Below, in pieces: positions 18,109 to 25,952 of a DNA stretch of 64,000 nt. The DNA lies in contig NZ_SDLR01000002.1 of assembly GCF_004522215.1 (NCBI RefSeq), positions 62,001 through 126,000 on the forward strand, in the 5' to 3' direction. Under the pieces are notes generated by a model. It ran no database searches. It had not been told where the DNA came from and saw only the letters and a program-made list of their open reading frames with translations. This stretch comes from Ammoniphilus sp. YIM 78166 (GTDB lineage: Bacteria; Bacillota; Bacilli; Aneurinibacillales; RAOX-1). Position 1 is the stretch's first letter, and the number at the start of each line of letters is the position of its first letter. The position numbers were made by a program, and so were the translations under genes.

Positions 18109-18636
18109 ATGTTTGATCCTACAATATACGAAAATTTAAAAGTCGTGCTGGAAGGGGCCGTTTATGACTTGGACGCGGCAGGAGTGGCCCTTGTGACGAA
18201 TCGAGTCGATCGCGTGGATTTAGCCACTATGTCTCGTTTATATTCCATTCAATTTCGTGAAAAAGAGCAAGCAGCAGGCCAGACTGAAGCAGAGATACAA
18301 CTATCTGCCCAAATGCAGGATTTAGCAGCAGAGATCTTAGAGCAAAATGAGAAGTATGCAGGCTGTGGGTTGGAGGTTGTATTTCAGACTAACGTCAGGA
18401 ACATTGAGCAAGACTGCCCTAAGATCGAAACGCTGCTTCTAGATATCTGGCAGCATCGGCCGACAATAAAGCAAACTCTTTCGTTTACCTATGGGGAAAA
18501 TGTGGGAAGCTATAAGAACAGTATTTCTGTTCAGTTCGGTAGAAAGATTAACGAGGAACAAATCGAAGATATGGATACTTTGATTGATCATGTTTTTCAT
18601 TCCATACAAGAGTTGAATCAAATACATATGAAATAA
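18109..18636 (+). CDS. Protein of unknown function (175 aa)
   Basis: I do not recognise the family. No signal peptide or membrane segment; acidic; mixed alpha/beta, with a long helix rich in Gln/Glu around residues 45–85 (EKEQAAGQTEAEIQLSAQMQ). Ribosome site GGGGGG 7 bp before ATG. It ends 13 bp before the helicase gene with no terminator between, so the two are probably one operon. A role in RNA metabolism next to the helicase is possible but unsupported. Confidence 0.65.
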   Translation: MFDPTIYENLKVVLEGAVYDLDAAGVALVTNRVDRVDLATMSRLYSIQFREKEQAAGQTEAEIQLSAQMQDLAAEILEQNEKYAGCGLEVVFQTNVRNIEQDCPKIETLLLDIWQHRPTIKQTLSFTYGENVGSYKNSISVQFGRKINEEQIEDMDTLIDHVFHSIQELNQIHMK

Positions 18637-18649
18637 GGGAGATGCATTA

Positions 18650-19813
18650 ATGGCTGCTCGTATTGAAGAATTTAAACCCTTTTTACAACAGGCTTGGACT
18701 AAGCTAGGATTCTCTGAATTTACCGCCATACAACAGAAGGCCATGCCACTTATCCAAGAGGGACATGATGTTATCGCAGAATCTCCGACTGGAACGGGGA
18801 AGACACTTGCTTATCTGCTGCCCCTACTAGAAAAAATCAAACCGGAGGTGAAAAGCCCTCAGGTTGTGATTTTGGCTCCTTCTCGCGAGCTTGTGATGCA
18901 AATTCATGAGGTGGTTCAGACCTTTACAGCGGGAAGTGAAATTACGGGTGCTTCGTTCATTGGCGGAGCAGACATGAAGCGTCAGCTGGAGAAGTTAAAA
19001 AAGCATCCCCTGGTTATCGTGGGAACTCCGGGTCGTATCCGCGAGCTTATTCAAGCGAAAAAGTTAAAAATGCATGAAGTAAAGACGGTAGTCGTCGATG
19101 AAGCAGATCAAATGTTTCAGACGAACCTGATGGACGCTGTTCAAGATATCGTAAAGACGACCCTGCGTGATCGGCAATTGCTCTTTTTCTCCGCTACGAT
19201 CTCAGATCGCGCAGAACAAACAGCAAAAACGATGATGAATGAGCCGCAAGTCATGCGGGTTCACCGGACAGAGCTCCCGGAATCTAAGGTAGAGCATCTC
19301 TATATGGTTTGTGAATACCGGGACAAAGTGGACGTTTTGCGACGCATATTGAAGATGGGGGAAGTCAAGGCCATTGCTTTTGTGAAAGATGCTCAGCAAT
19401 TAGAGGAGCTAGGCTCCAAGCTAAGTTATAAAGGAGTCTCTGTTGGCGTACTGCAAGGAGAGGCCTATAAGACAGAACGGGAAGCGGTGATGAGGAATTT
19501 TCGATCAGGAAAGTATTCCTTGTTGCTTACGACCGATCTTGCGGCAAGAGGGCTGGATATCCAAAACGTAACCCATGTCATCCACTATGACTTTCCAGAA
19601 GACCCACAGCAGTATGTCCATCGTTCAGGCCGTACAGGAAGAATGGGGGCAGCAGGAACCGTGATTTCAATTGTTACTAACCGACAAGAGGCAGCGGTAG
19701 CAAAAATTAGCAAGGAGCTTCAGATTCCAATCCTCAAGAAGACGTTGTATATGGGAGATGTCGTTGATCAGAAGCCGGCGGTGCGTAGCCAACGAGGGCA
19801 AAATAGAAAATGA
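18650..19813 (+). CDS. DEAD-box RNA helicase (YfmL-like)
   Basis: An ATP-dependent RNA helicase of minimal size (387 aa), just the two RecA domains plus a short basic tail. Motifs in order: Q-motif region FTAIQQKAMP, Walker A ESPTGTGKT, PSRELVMQI, GTPGRI, DEAD in VVDEADQMF, SAT in FFSATISD, and HRSGRTGRMG in domain 2. The compact form without a C-terminal RNA-binding extension fits YfmL of B. subtilis, a helicase linked to 50S ribosome assembly, rather than CshA/CshB. RBS GGGAG precedes ATG. Confidence 0.9.
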   Translation: MAARIEEFKPFLQQAWTKLGFSEFTAIQQKAMPLIQEGHDVIAESPTGTGKTLAYLLPLLEKIKPEVKSPQVVILAPSRELVMQIHEVVQTFTAGSEITGASFIGGADMKRQLEKLKKHPLVIVGTPGRIRELIQAKKLKMHEVKTVVVDEADQMFQTNLMDAVQDIVKTTLRDRQLLFFSATISDRAEQTAKTMMNEPQVMRVHRTELPESKVEHLYMVCEYRDKVDVLRRILKMGEVKAIAFVKDAQQLEELGSKLSYKGVSVGVLQGEAYKTEREAVMRNFRSGKYSLLLTTDLAARGLDIQNVTHVIHYDFPEDPQQYVHRSGRTGRMGAAGTVISIVTNRQEAAVAKISKELQIPILKKTLYMGDVVDQKPAVRSQRGQNRK

Positions 19814-19819
19814 TTTATT

Positions 19820-19859
19820 TCCTCCGTGCGTAGTATAATGGGTACGGAGGAATTTTTTT
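19820..19859 (+). promoter_or_regulatory. Hairpin and T-run that ends the helicase transcript and contains the next gene's RBS
   Basis: CCTCCGT and ACGGAGG form a 7-bp stem around a 16-nt loop, followed by seven T that run into the ATG at 19860. It looks like an intrinsic terminator for the helicase. The 3' arm is also the Shine–Dalgarno GGAGGA of the next gene, and the loop carries TATAAT (19833–19838). Read-through RNA would therefore hide the ribosome site in the stem. Confidence 0.65.
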
Positions 19860-21056
19860 ATGGTCGAGAAACGTTTAGGAATTCTATATATCTGGAATAA
19901 ATTATTGGATCATCTAGGTCTCGTGACACGAATTAATGACCGTTTAGGTTATCAGCTGTGGGAGAACTGGACCTACGGAGAGTTTGCCAAGCTGTGGATT
20001 CTGCATAGTGTAATGAAATGCGAAGGCTCCTTTTCTACTTTTCTTGAGGAATATGGTGTGGTTGAGCTATTAGGCAAAGAAGAGTGGGATTTTGAAATGG
20101 AGTTGATCGAACAGCTTCTTCGGCCTCAATGGCCTTTAATCTATAAACTGGTTGCGGCTTCTATTCAAGATAAGTCGGATACGGAGGCCTCCTGGCATGA
20201 ATGGTACCGGATATCATCCCGAAGGAGTCTCGTGATGCACAGCAAGCAGGGATATCCCTTAAGTATAGGAGGGGCAGAACGGCCTGCTATGACCTATATG
20301 GTCGTTCGTGGGGAAAAGGCGATAGAAAAAGCTTTCTCTCAGTCGACTCCGTTTATCGGGTATGGTTCCTTGCCGAAGTCAGAGTGGATAGAGCGTGAGC
20401 AGCTCAGTCAGCCCTTGCACTTTGTATTGACGAGAAAAAAGGTAGAGTACATAGAAGAAAAGAATAATGAGCGGCGTACGATATATGTTTCGGAACATGA
20501 GATCAACACCATTCCGACGGACTTAGAACAGAGGTTAGAGGAACTTAAGAAGAGAGCAGGGGAATGGCCGTATGTACAGGGACTTTATTGGCTAGATCGA
20601 GAATTGAAGATGTTGGACCCCAAGTGGTCTGCGTTCTTAAGGAATGTGAAAGTCTGGACAACGCGAACGCAAGGAAGGGCGGTATTACATTGGAAGATCC
20701 GAGAGGATCGAGGGTATCTTAAACCCGTTTACAAAATGATGGTAACCAATCTTCCAGAAGAGGACTCTCCGACTCCTGAGCTTATAGATTTCTTGGAAAT
20801 AAGACAGAGATGGAAGGGAAGTAACTGGCTGAACAAGCTAAAGAACCCTCTTGAAAACGACGATAGGCCGGACACCTATCTAGCGGTTATCAGTTGGGCT
20901 CTAGAGCATTACCTATTATTTAGGATAAGTCAAGCTGGCCTTTCTGAACAGGTAATCTCCGATGATTCGATAGCTCGGATCAGATGGAGGGAACAGGAGG
21001 TCTACATCCCAGGCCAAGCCAGTCGGATGATGACTAGGATTTTTCCTGAAGACTAG
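19860..21056 (+). CDS. Unknown protein, distant resemblance to IS1634/IS4-type transposases
   Basis: 398 aa, soluble, no signal peptide. I do not recognise it with certainty. The N-terminus (LGILYIWNKLLDHLGLVTRI, then LWILHSVMKCEGSFSTFLEE) recalls the DUF4277 N-terminal domain of IS1634-like transposases. The C-terminal part (DFLEIRQRWKGSNWLNKLKN, then ISWALEHYLLFRISQAGL) recalls their C-terminal region. The expected catalytic Asp motif in the first half is not evident, no terminal inverted repeats are visible, and the gene sits snugly between neighbours. If the resemblance is real, it is an inactive or domesticated derivative. Its ribosome site lies in the 3' arm of the preceding hairpin. 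Confidence 0.6.
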   Translation: MVEKRLGILYIWNKLLDHLGLVTRINDRLGYQLWENWTYGEFAKLWILHSVMKCEGSFSTFLEEYGVVELLGKEEWDFEMELIEQLLRPQWPLIYKLVAASIQDKSDTEASWHEWYRISSRRSLVMHSKQGYPLSIGGAERPAMTYMVVRGEKAIEKAFSQSTPFIGYGSLPKSEWIEREQLSQPLHFVLTRKKVEYIEEKNNERRTIYVSEHEINTIPTDLEQRLEELKKRAGEWPYVQGLYWLDRELKMLDPKWSAFLRNVKVWTTRTQGRAVLHWKIREDRGYLKPVYKMMVTNLPEEDSPTPELIDFLEIRQRWKGSNWLNKLKNPLENDDRPDTYLAVISWALEHYLLFRISQAGLSEQVISDDSIARIRWREQEVYIPGQASRMMTRIFPED

Positions 21057-21233
21057 CTAGCTATGCAGGATATGTTCGATCTGTTTAATGCGCACGCGAA
21101 CAAGCAGCTCCCTTTGGAATAAGGAGATCAGTTCTTCATTTTCAAGAGTTTTGAACTGATCCATATGTATGTTTTTAAGTTCGCTTTCCAAGGCAGGAAT
21201 GCTGTTAATGTGCAGAATTTCCTCGATCGTCAT
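21057..21233 (-). CDS. Small protein of unknown function (58 aa)
   Basis: A charged, helical protein (MTIEEILHINSIPALESELK and RVRIKQIEHILHS). ATG 21233 has AAAGGGGA spaced 9 bp upstream; TTG 21242 is less likely. It is convergent with, and abuts, the preceding gene. No family recognised. Confidence 0.55.
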   Translation of the reverse strand: MTIEEILHINSIPALESELKNIHMDQFKTLENEELISLFQRELLVRVRIKQIEHILHS

Positions 21234-21331
21234 GACTAACAATCCCCTTTTGCATGTTGATATATATGTTATGTATTCACCCAGACTACTTCTACATTTT
21301 CAGTGGTTTTCCTTCTGGTAAATCCTGAAAT

Positions 21332-21361
21332 GAGGGTTTCTCTATGGCTAGAGAAACCCTC
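21332..21361. terminator. Hairpin, probable terminator of the Gate-domain gene
   Basis: A perfect 12-bp stem GAGGGTTTCTCT / AGAGAAACCCTC with a 6-nt loop. The U-run is weak on the minus strand. Confidence 0.65.
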
Positions 21362-21370
21362 TTGTAAGTT

Positions 21371-22321
21371 TTAGATGGATTGACTTTTAGTTGTTTGAGA
21401 TCTTTCCTCAAGCATGGTCCATACCTTTGCGGTTACGGCTGTCACAAGGATAGCTAGAATAACGCGGATGAGCAATAAAGGGAGAACATTAATTCCAAGC
21501 GGAACAAAGATTAAGGTGTCTTCAATAACCGCGTGACAGATAACGAGAAAGATAGAAACGAGATATAAGTCCTTTTTAGAAAGGTTATCTTCTTTCGCTG
21601 CTTGGATAATCACCCCTGCCCCAAAGGCAATACCGAATACAATCCCCGCCATTAACGTGACCCCTGTTTTTTCCGTTGCTCCAATTAAGCGAGTAAAGGG
21701 CATGAGTCCTTTTGCTAGGTAAGGAAGAGCTTTAATATCCTTAAGGAGTTGTATTGCAATCATCAGCGGGATGATAATCACAGCCATCTGAAGAATGCCA
21801 AGAATAGAAGTTTGTATGCCATGAATAAGGATTTCTCCCCACCCATCTAGTATTTTCTCGGGAGGGGCAACCATAGCATATTGAGCTTTTTCTTGTCCTC
21901 CTTGCCACACGAGATGGATCATCCAAGCGGAGAGAAGGGCAAGCCCCATCCGAATGGCAGCCATCACCCACCCTTTAACCCCAATTTGACGAATAATAGC
22001 TGTTTCTACAAGGAGCCCGTGAGAAAAGCTTAGCATAACGGACAAGATAAAGACTTCTTTTACCGTCAGCTCCATGGTCAGCATAGCCCCGATCGCGGCG
22101 TAAATGTTTAATAAATTACCAAGGGCTAGTACAATGGCAGCATCCCCAGGCAAACCAAGCCAAGCCATAATCGGGGTAAAAAGAGCAACCATCCAATCAA
22201 TGACAGGCGTGTACTTCAGAAGGGTAACGATCAGGGTGATCGGAAAAATGATTTTTCCCAGTTTCCAGGTCGTTTCCATTCCATCCCAAAATCCTGTTTT
22301 CCAAGTGTTGGTGGTAATCAT
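21371..22321 (-). CDS. Integral membrane protein with two nucleoside-recognition (Gate) domains
   Basis: 316 aa, about eight hydrophobic segments arranged as two similar halves, each with a Gate/Nucleos_tra2-like unit (ALGNLLNIYAAIGAML in the first, VFGIAFGAGVIIQAA in the second). Families of this kind include SpoIIIA/SpmA-B-like and transporter-like proteins; substrate unknown. The terminal KSQSI tail is cytoplasmic by charge. It is transcribed alone, divergent from the cupredoxin gene. Confidence 0.75.
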   Translation of the reverse strand: MITTNTWKTGFWDGMETTWKLGKIIFPITLIVTLLKYTPVIDWMVALFTPIMAWLGLPGDAAIVLALGNLLNIYAAIGAMLTMELTVKEVFILSVMLSFSHGLLVETAIIRQIGVKGWVMAAIRMGLALLSAWMIHLVWQGGQEKAQYAMVAPPEKILDGWGEILIHGIQTSILGILQMAVIIIPLMIAIQLLKDIKALPYLAKGLMPFTRLIGATEKTGVTLMAGIVFGIAFGAGVIIQAAKEDNLSKKDLYLVSIFLVICHAVIEDTLIFVPLGINVLPLLLIRVILAILVTAVTAKVWTMLEERSQTTKSQSI

Positions 22322-22395
22322 GTCAGTCCTTCTTTCTTTTTGTTATCATAAAACCTAGAGTGGGACATACCTTAGTAATAAAGGGGGGGATGTCC

Positions 22396-22848
22396 ATGAA
22401 GCAAGTTTATATCATTAAGCGTTCAAGAGTTTTAATCACCTTATTAGTACTATGTGGACTCATTGGGGGTTATTACGTATTCCAACACTACGGAACATCT
22501 ATGGCCGCTTCTAGTGGAGGAAGTGGAGCTAAAAAAGAGTTTACTATAATCACCACAGAATTCAAGGCAAAGATGGACGATGGAAAAACGATTGAAGTCT
22601 ATAGATGGGACCCAGGAGTTCTATTTGTTGAAAAAGGAGACCATGTCACATTAAAATTTTATGGCGTGCATGGCGCCTTTCATCCGTTTGAAATTAAAGG
22701 CTTAGATATTAAAGGGGAAGTGAAGAAGGGCCGCGAAACGGAGGTGTCCTTTATAGCGGATAAAGAAGGCACTTTTGAGATTGTATGCACCTCCCATTCG
22801 GACCATTCGCAAAATGGGCCGATGGTTGGTTATATTATTGTGGATTAA
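22396..22848 (+). CDS. Membrane-anchored cupredoxin-like protein
   Basis: An N-terminal uncleaved anchor (VLITLLVLCGLIGGYYVF, residues about 12–30) exposes a single cupredoxin fold outside the cell. Candidate copper ligands are His in HGAFHPFEIKG and the Cys, His and Met of FEIVCTSHSDHSQNGPM. Only one Cys is present, so a CuA site is excluded; type-1 or red-copper (nitrosocyanin-like) is possible. A role in electron transfer or copper handling is inference. ATG 22396 is chosen because AAGGGGGG is 6 bp upstream. Confidence 0.8.
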   Translation: MKQVYIIKRSRVLITLLVLCGLIGGYYVFQHYGTSMAASSGGSGAKKEFTIITTEFKAKMDDGKTIEVYRWDPGVLFVEKGDHVTLKFYGVHGAFHPFEIKGLDIKGEVKKGRETEVSFIADKEGTFEIVCTSHSDHSQNGPMVGYIIVD

Positions 22849-22855
22849 CGATTAA

Positions 22856-22886
22856 GAAGGGTGTCCCCAAAAGGGTCACCCTCTTC
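22856..22886. terminator. Convergent terminator
   Basis: AGAAGGGTG and CACCCTCTTCT with a small bulge; it lies between the convergent cupredoxin and MFS genes. Confidence 0.65.
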
Positions 22887-24130
22887 TATGTTGATGCCTC
22901 CTCCGTGGCAGGATGGGCAGAGCCCGACGCATGAGGCTGTTCATCTAGACAGGGCAGCACGAGGTAACGAAAATACAGATAGCCGAGCACTAAAACAGCG
23001 CCTGATAAAATAAAAGGCAAGGTATAATCCTTTTGCAAGAGGATATAGCCGCTTACGAGTGACATGGCAGTCGCCGCTAGGCTTCTACCTAAGGATCGCA
23101 AGCCGGAGAAAATACTTCGTTCATGGTCAGGGGTAGCTTGCATCATCTGGCCTTCGAGCAGATTCGTTAGGGCGGTGAATGCCCCGCTGCGAAACAGAAA
23201 CAACGTGATAAAAACAGACATAGGAAGGATCATACCTAAAATAAAGGACGGCACCACCGTAGAGAAGAAGATCATGGCAGCTGTTTTTCGAAGACCCCAT
23301 CTCTCAAGAATATACGGAGAAAAGAGGGAACTAATAAATAAAACAAGTCCGTTTAGGGTAAGGATGAGTGCGATTTGGTCGTCAGCCATACTTAACCGAT
23401 ATTTCAAGATAATGTTAAAGAAAGGGGTAAGCAAAGCAAAAGCAGCGCCTAAAAAGATCGAGAAGCCTGTAAAGATGAAGACGGAGCGCTGCGGAATCCA
23501 TTTTCTTTCCTTTAATTCCCCGGTTTCTCGTTTTCTCGGTTCTTCTTTAGGCAGAAGAAGGCGAAAGACAAATACGAAAAAGATGATACCGCCTGTGAGA
23601 AGAAGGGGGACCTGGTAGATCGTGTTGCCATAGCCGAAGTATCGGGGCAGCCACCCGCCTGCATAAGTACCTATGCCTACAAATAAGGTAAACACGGCAA
23701 AAACCATACTATACGATAGGGTTTCTTGCTGTTTGGATTGGCAGTAAGTGAAGAGAAGAGAAAATTCAGAAGCAATCAGCAAAGCTAAGCCAAAGGAGTA
23801 TATCCCGTATGCGAAGTAAAAGTGCATCAAGTTAGATCCCAATGAAACCCCTGAGCTTCCCGCCGCTATGAGAAGTACCCCGCATAAAAGTGTTCGTTTT
23901 CTTCCCCACTGGTCAATAAAGTAGCTAATCGAAATGGAGCCCAACCCCATGATGAGTGTTCCCAAGGCCGTAATTTTACCAATTTCACTTTCATTGACGT
24001 GAAGCGCTAATAGATGCAGGTTAAAAAGCAACCCAAAAATGCCCTGGCCGATTCCTAAAAAAGATTCGCTAAATAGAAATAACCGAACACTAGACGGCAG
24101 GGAACCTATTTGTTTGAAATAGTAGAGCAA
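22886..24130 (-). CDS. MFS transporter
   Basis: A twelve-segment major facilitator of 414 aa. The motif between segments 2 and 3 reads SYFIDQWGRKRTLLCG (GxxxDRxGRR-like). The central loop after segment 6 is charged (LPKEEPRKRETGELKERK). Substrate not deducible. The start is TTG 24130, with GGAGG spaced 7 bp upstream. The C-terminal tail is hydrophilic. Confidence 0.85.
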   Translation of the reverse strand: MLYYFKQIGSLPSSVRLFLFSESFLGIGQGIFGLLFNLHLLALHVNESEIGKITALGTLIMGLGSISISYFIDQWGRKRTLLCGVLLIAAGSSGVSLGSNLMHFYFAYGIYSFGLALLIASEFSLLFTYCQSKQQETLSYSMVFAVFTLFVGIGTYAGGWLPRYFGYGNTIYQVPLLLTGGIIFFVFVFRLLLPKEEPRKRETGELKERKWIPQRSVFIFTGFSIFLGAAFALLTPFFNIILKYRLSMADDQIALILTLNGLVLFISSLFSPYILERWGLRKTAAMIFFSTVVPSFILGMILPMSVFITLFLFRSGAFTALTNLLEGQMMQATPDHERSIFSGLRSLGRSLAATAMSLVSGYILLQKDYTLPFILSGAVLVLGYLYFRYLVLPCLDEQPHASGSAHPATEEAST

Positions 24131-24143
24131 GGGTGAACCTCCA

Positions 24144-24320
24144 TTATTTGTTTACAAATCGCTTTTTTAACATGAAGCCTAATCCAGGTGTCATGATGGC
24201 TCCAAATAAACAAAGCAAGATGCCCAAAAGGCTGCGTTCGGCAATAAAAATGCCAATGCCTGCCAAGAATGATGCGGATATCAAGGCTAATGCTAGAGAA
24301 ACTTTTTGCCAGCTGTTCAT
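24144..24320 (-). CDS. DUF5325-like small membrane protein (58 aa)
   Basis: MNSWQKVSLALALISASFLA begins a protein with two hydrophobic helices and a basic tail (KKRFVNK). Size and pattern match the DUF5325 family of Bacillales, function unknown. ATG 24320 follows GAGGTGAAAAAC; the longer frame to 24377 has no ribosome site. It ends 14 bp before the MFS start, so the two may be co-transcribed. Confidence 0.65.
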   Translation of the reverse strand: MNSWQKVSLALALISASFLAGIGIFIAERSLLGILLCLFGAIMTPGLGFMLKKRFVNK

Positions 24321-24361
24321 GTTTTTCACCTCATTTCGCTTTATATCATATCTCAATTTAC

Positions 24362-24405
24362 AAAAAATCACCAGCAAACCTATGAAAAAGGCTACTGGTG
24401 ATTCT
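24362..24405 (-). terminator. Terminator after the GAF-domain gene
   Basis: On the minus strand GAATCACCAG and CTGGTGATT pair across a 20-nt loop and are followed by TTTTTTG. Confidence 0.75.
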
Positions 24406-24775
24406 TCAACGTTTGCTCGATCTTCTTCCCAATCTCTAAGGCAAGAGCCTCGAGAGAGGTATAATCAGATTCGTCAAAGGCAATTGCTGCCCTGCTGGTT
24501 ACGGTAACCCTTCCTAGCACCTCTTCACACGAGCTTGTAATAGGAATCTGTAAGATGGCTTTTCGGGCAATGGATTCGGAGATAAAGTCGCCTGATGAGG
24601 CTTTCATGACATATTCATTGGAATTGTCTAGAAGGTAGAGGCCGACCCATTCGAAGTGTGCCACTTGCGTGTGCAATCTATGTACAATGTGGTGATAGGT
24701 TGGATGGTCGAGCTCCGCAACCTGATGGACAGCCGCTATCAACTCCAGTGTTACGATATCGGCGGCCATAGACAT
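24392..24775 (-). CDS. GAF domain protein
   Basis: A single GAF domain of 127 aa (FEWVGLYLLDNSNEYVMKAS, then RVTVTSRAAIAFDESDYTSL), with no attached output domain. Free-standing GAF proteins in Bacillales may bind small ligands or act like free methionine-R-sulfoxide reductase. The fRMsr catalytic cysteines are not all present: one Cys appears in ITSSCEEVLGRV. So I do not assign that activity. ATG 24775 is supported by GGAGGAG 8 bp upstream. Confidence 0.75.
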   Translation of the reverse strand: MSMAADIVTLELIAAVHQVAELDHPTYHHIVHRLHTQVAHFEWVGLYLLDNSNEYVMKASSGDFISESIARKAILQIPITSSCEEVLGRVTVTSRAAIAFDESDYTSLEALALEIGKKIEQTLKNHQ

Positions 24776-24959
24776 GAGTGAAACTCCTCCGTTCATCCTT
24801 TTTTCATATCTCTGATTTTATCAGATAAGCGCGTAAAAAGATCGTAGTAAGTTCAGGAAACACAGGAAACACGGTGTAGGGATTTGGCGTACAATAAAAT
24901 AAGATACAGATTGGAATAATAGGGTAAAGTTCAACCATCCAGCTAGGAGGAATCCTGAC

Positions 24960-25877
24960 ATGGAAACCGTATTAAAAAATATGTTCCTGGCTTTATCAAA
25001 GAATCAGGCTTTAAATCGCATGGCGAAAAGGTGGGGATTAAAGTTTGGGGCGCATCGTGTCGTGGCAGGTGAGACCATCGAAGATGCGATTGTTAAAGTA
25101 AGGGAACTTAACCAGCAAGGACTTCTATGTACGTTAGATCATCTAGGAGAATTCGTTTTTCAGGAGCACGAAGCGAATGAAGCGGCTGACTATTGTATAA
25201 AAACGCTTGAAGCTATTGACGCAGCAGGAGTAAATTGCAATCTATCGCTCAAGATGACCCAGCTTGGTCTCGATATCAGTAAGGAATTGTGCATGGCTAA
25301 TATGCAGCGGATCTTGGAAGTCGCAGAAAAGTATGGTAACTTTGTTAGGATTGATATGGAAGATTATGCACACAATGAGATCACACTAGAGATCCTAAGC
25401 GAGCTAAGAACAAGATATCAGAACGTAGGAACCGTCATACAAGCTTATTTGTATAAAAGTGAAGAGGATGTAAGGAAACTAGGCGAACAGCATATTAATC
25501 TGCGGCTGGTTAAAGGGGCCTATAAGGAATCCGAAGACGTCGCTTTCCCCGATAAAGGGGATGTCGATGAGAACTTCAAAAAGCTAATTGGGCTTCATTT
25601 AGAAAGCGGCTCGTATACGGCTGTGGCCACGCACGATGACGCCATTATCAATTATACCAAGCAGTTAGCAGAAGAAAAAGGGTATTCGCCTAAGCAATTC
25701 GAATTTCAGATGTTATACGGGATTCGTACGACTACCCAGCTTGAGCTTGTAAAAGAAGGTTATAGGATGAGGGTATATGTCCCTTACGGAAACGATTGGT
25801 ATGGTTACTTCATGAGAAGGTTGGCCGAGCGCCCAGCCAACGTAGCGTTTGTCCTGAAGGGATTATTCAGAAGATAA
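24960..25877 (+). CDS. putB: Proline dehydrogenase
   Basis: A monofunctional, FAD-dependent, membrane-associated enzyme that oxidises proline to pyrroline-5-carboxylate. The beta/alpha barrel is recognised by LSLKMTQLGLDIS, RIDMEDYAHNEITLE, RLVKGAYKESEDVAF, VATHDD, FQMLYGIR and VYVPYGNDWYGYFMRRLAERP, the last containing the proline-binding arginines. Length 305 aa is normal. No P5C dehydrogenase gene is adjacent. RBS AGGAGG precedes ATG. Confidence 0.94.
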   Translation: METVLKNMFLALSKNQALNRMAKRWGLKFGAHRVVAGETIEDAIVKVRELNQQGLLCTLDHLGEFVFQEHEANEAADYCIKTLEAIDAAGVNCNLSLKMTQLGLDISKELCMANMQRILEVAEKYGNFVRIDMEDYAHNEITLEILSELRTRYQNVGTVIQAYLYKSEEDVRKLGEQHINLRLVKGAYKESEDVAFPDKGDVDENFKKLIGLHLESGSYTAVATHDDAIINYTKQLAEEKGYSPKQFEFQMLYGIRTTTQLELVKEGYRMRVYVPYGNDWYGYFMRRLAERPANVAFVLKGLFRR

Positions 25878-25885
25878 CGGGCGGT

Positions 25886-25912
25886 TCCAACAGCTTAGCT
25901 GTTGGGATCTTT
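25886..25912 (+). terminator. Terminator after proline dehydrogenase
   Basis: GGTTCCAACAGC and GCTGTTGGGATC form an imperfect stem with a 3–4-nt loop, followed by TTTATTTTG. Confidence 0.6.
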
Positions 25913-25952
25913 ATTTTGCAACTTACATTTGGCTTAAAGGAATGGTAGAAGG

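Noticed and set aside
23064..23618. 184-aa plus-strand frame inside the MFS gene
   Set aside because: Antisense shadow of a clear transporter, with basic low-complexity composition and no ribosome site.
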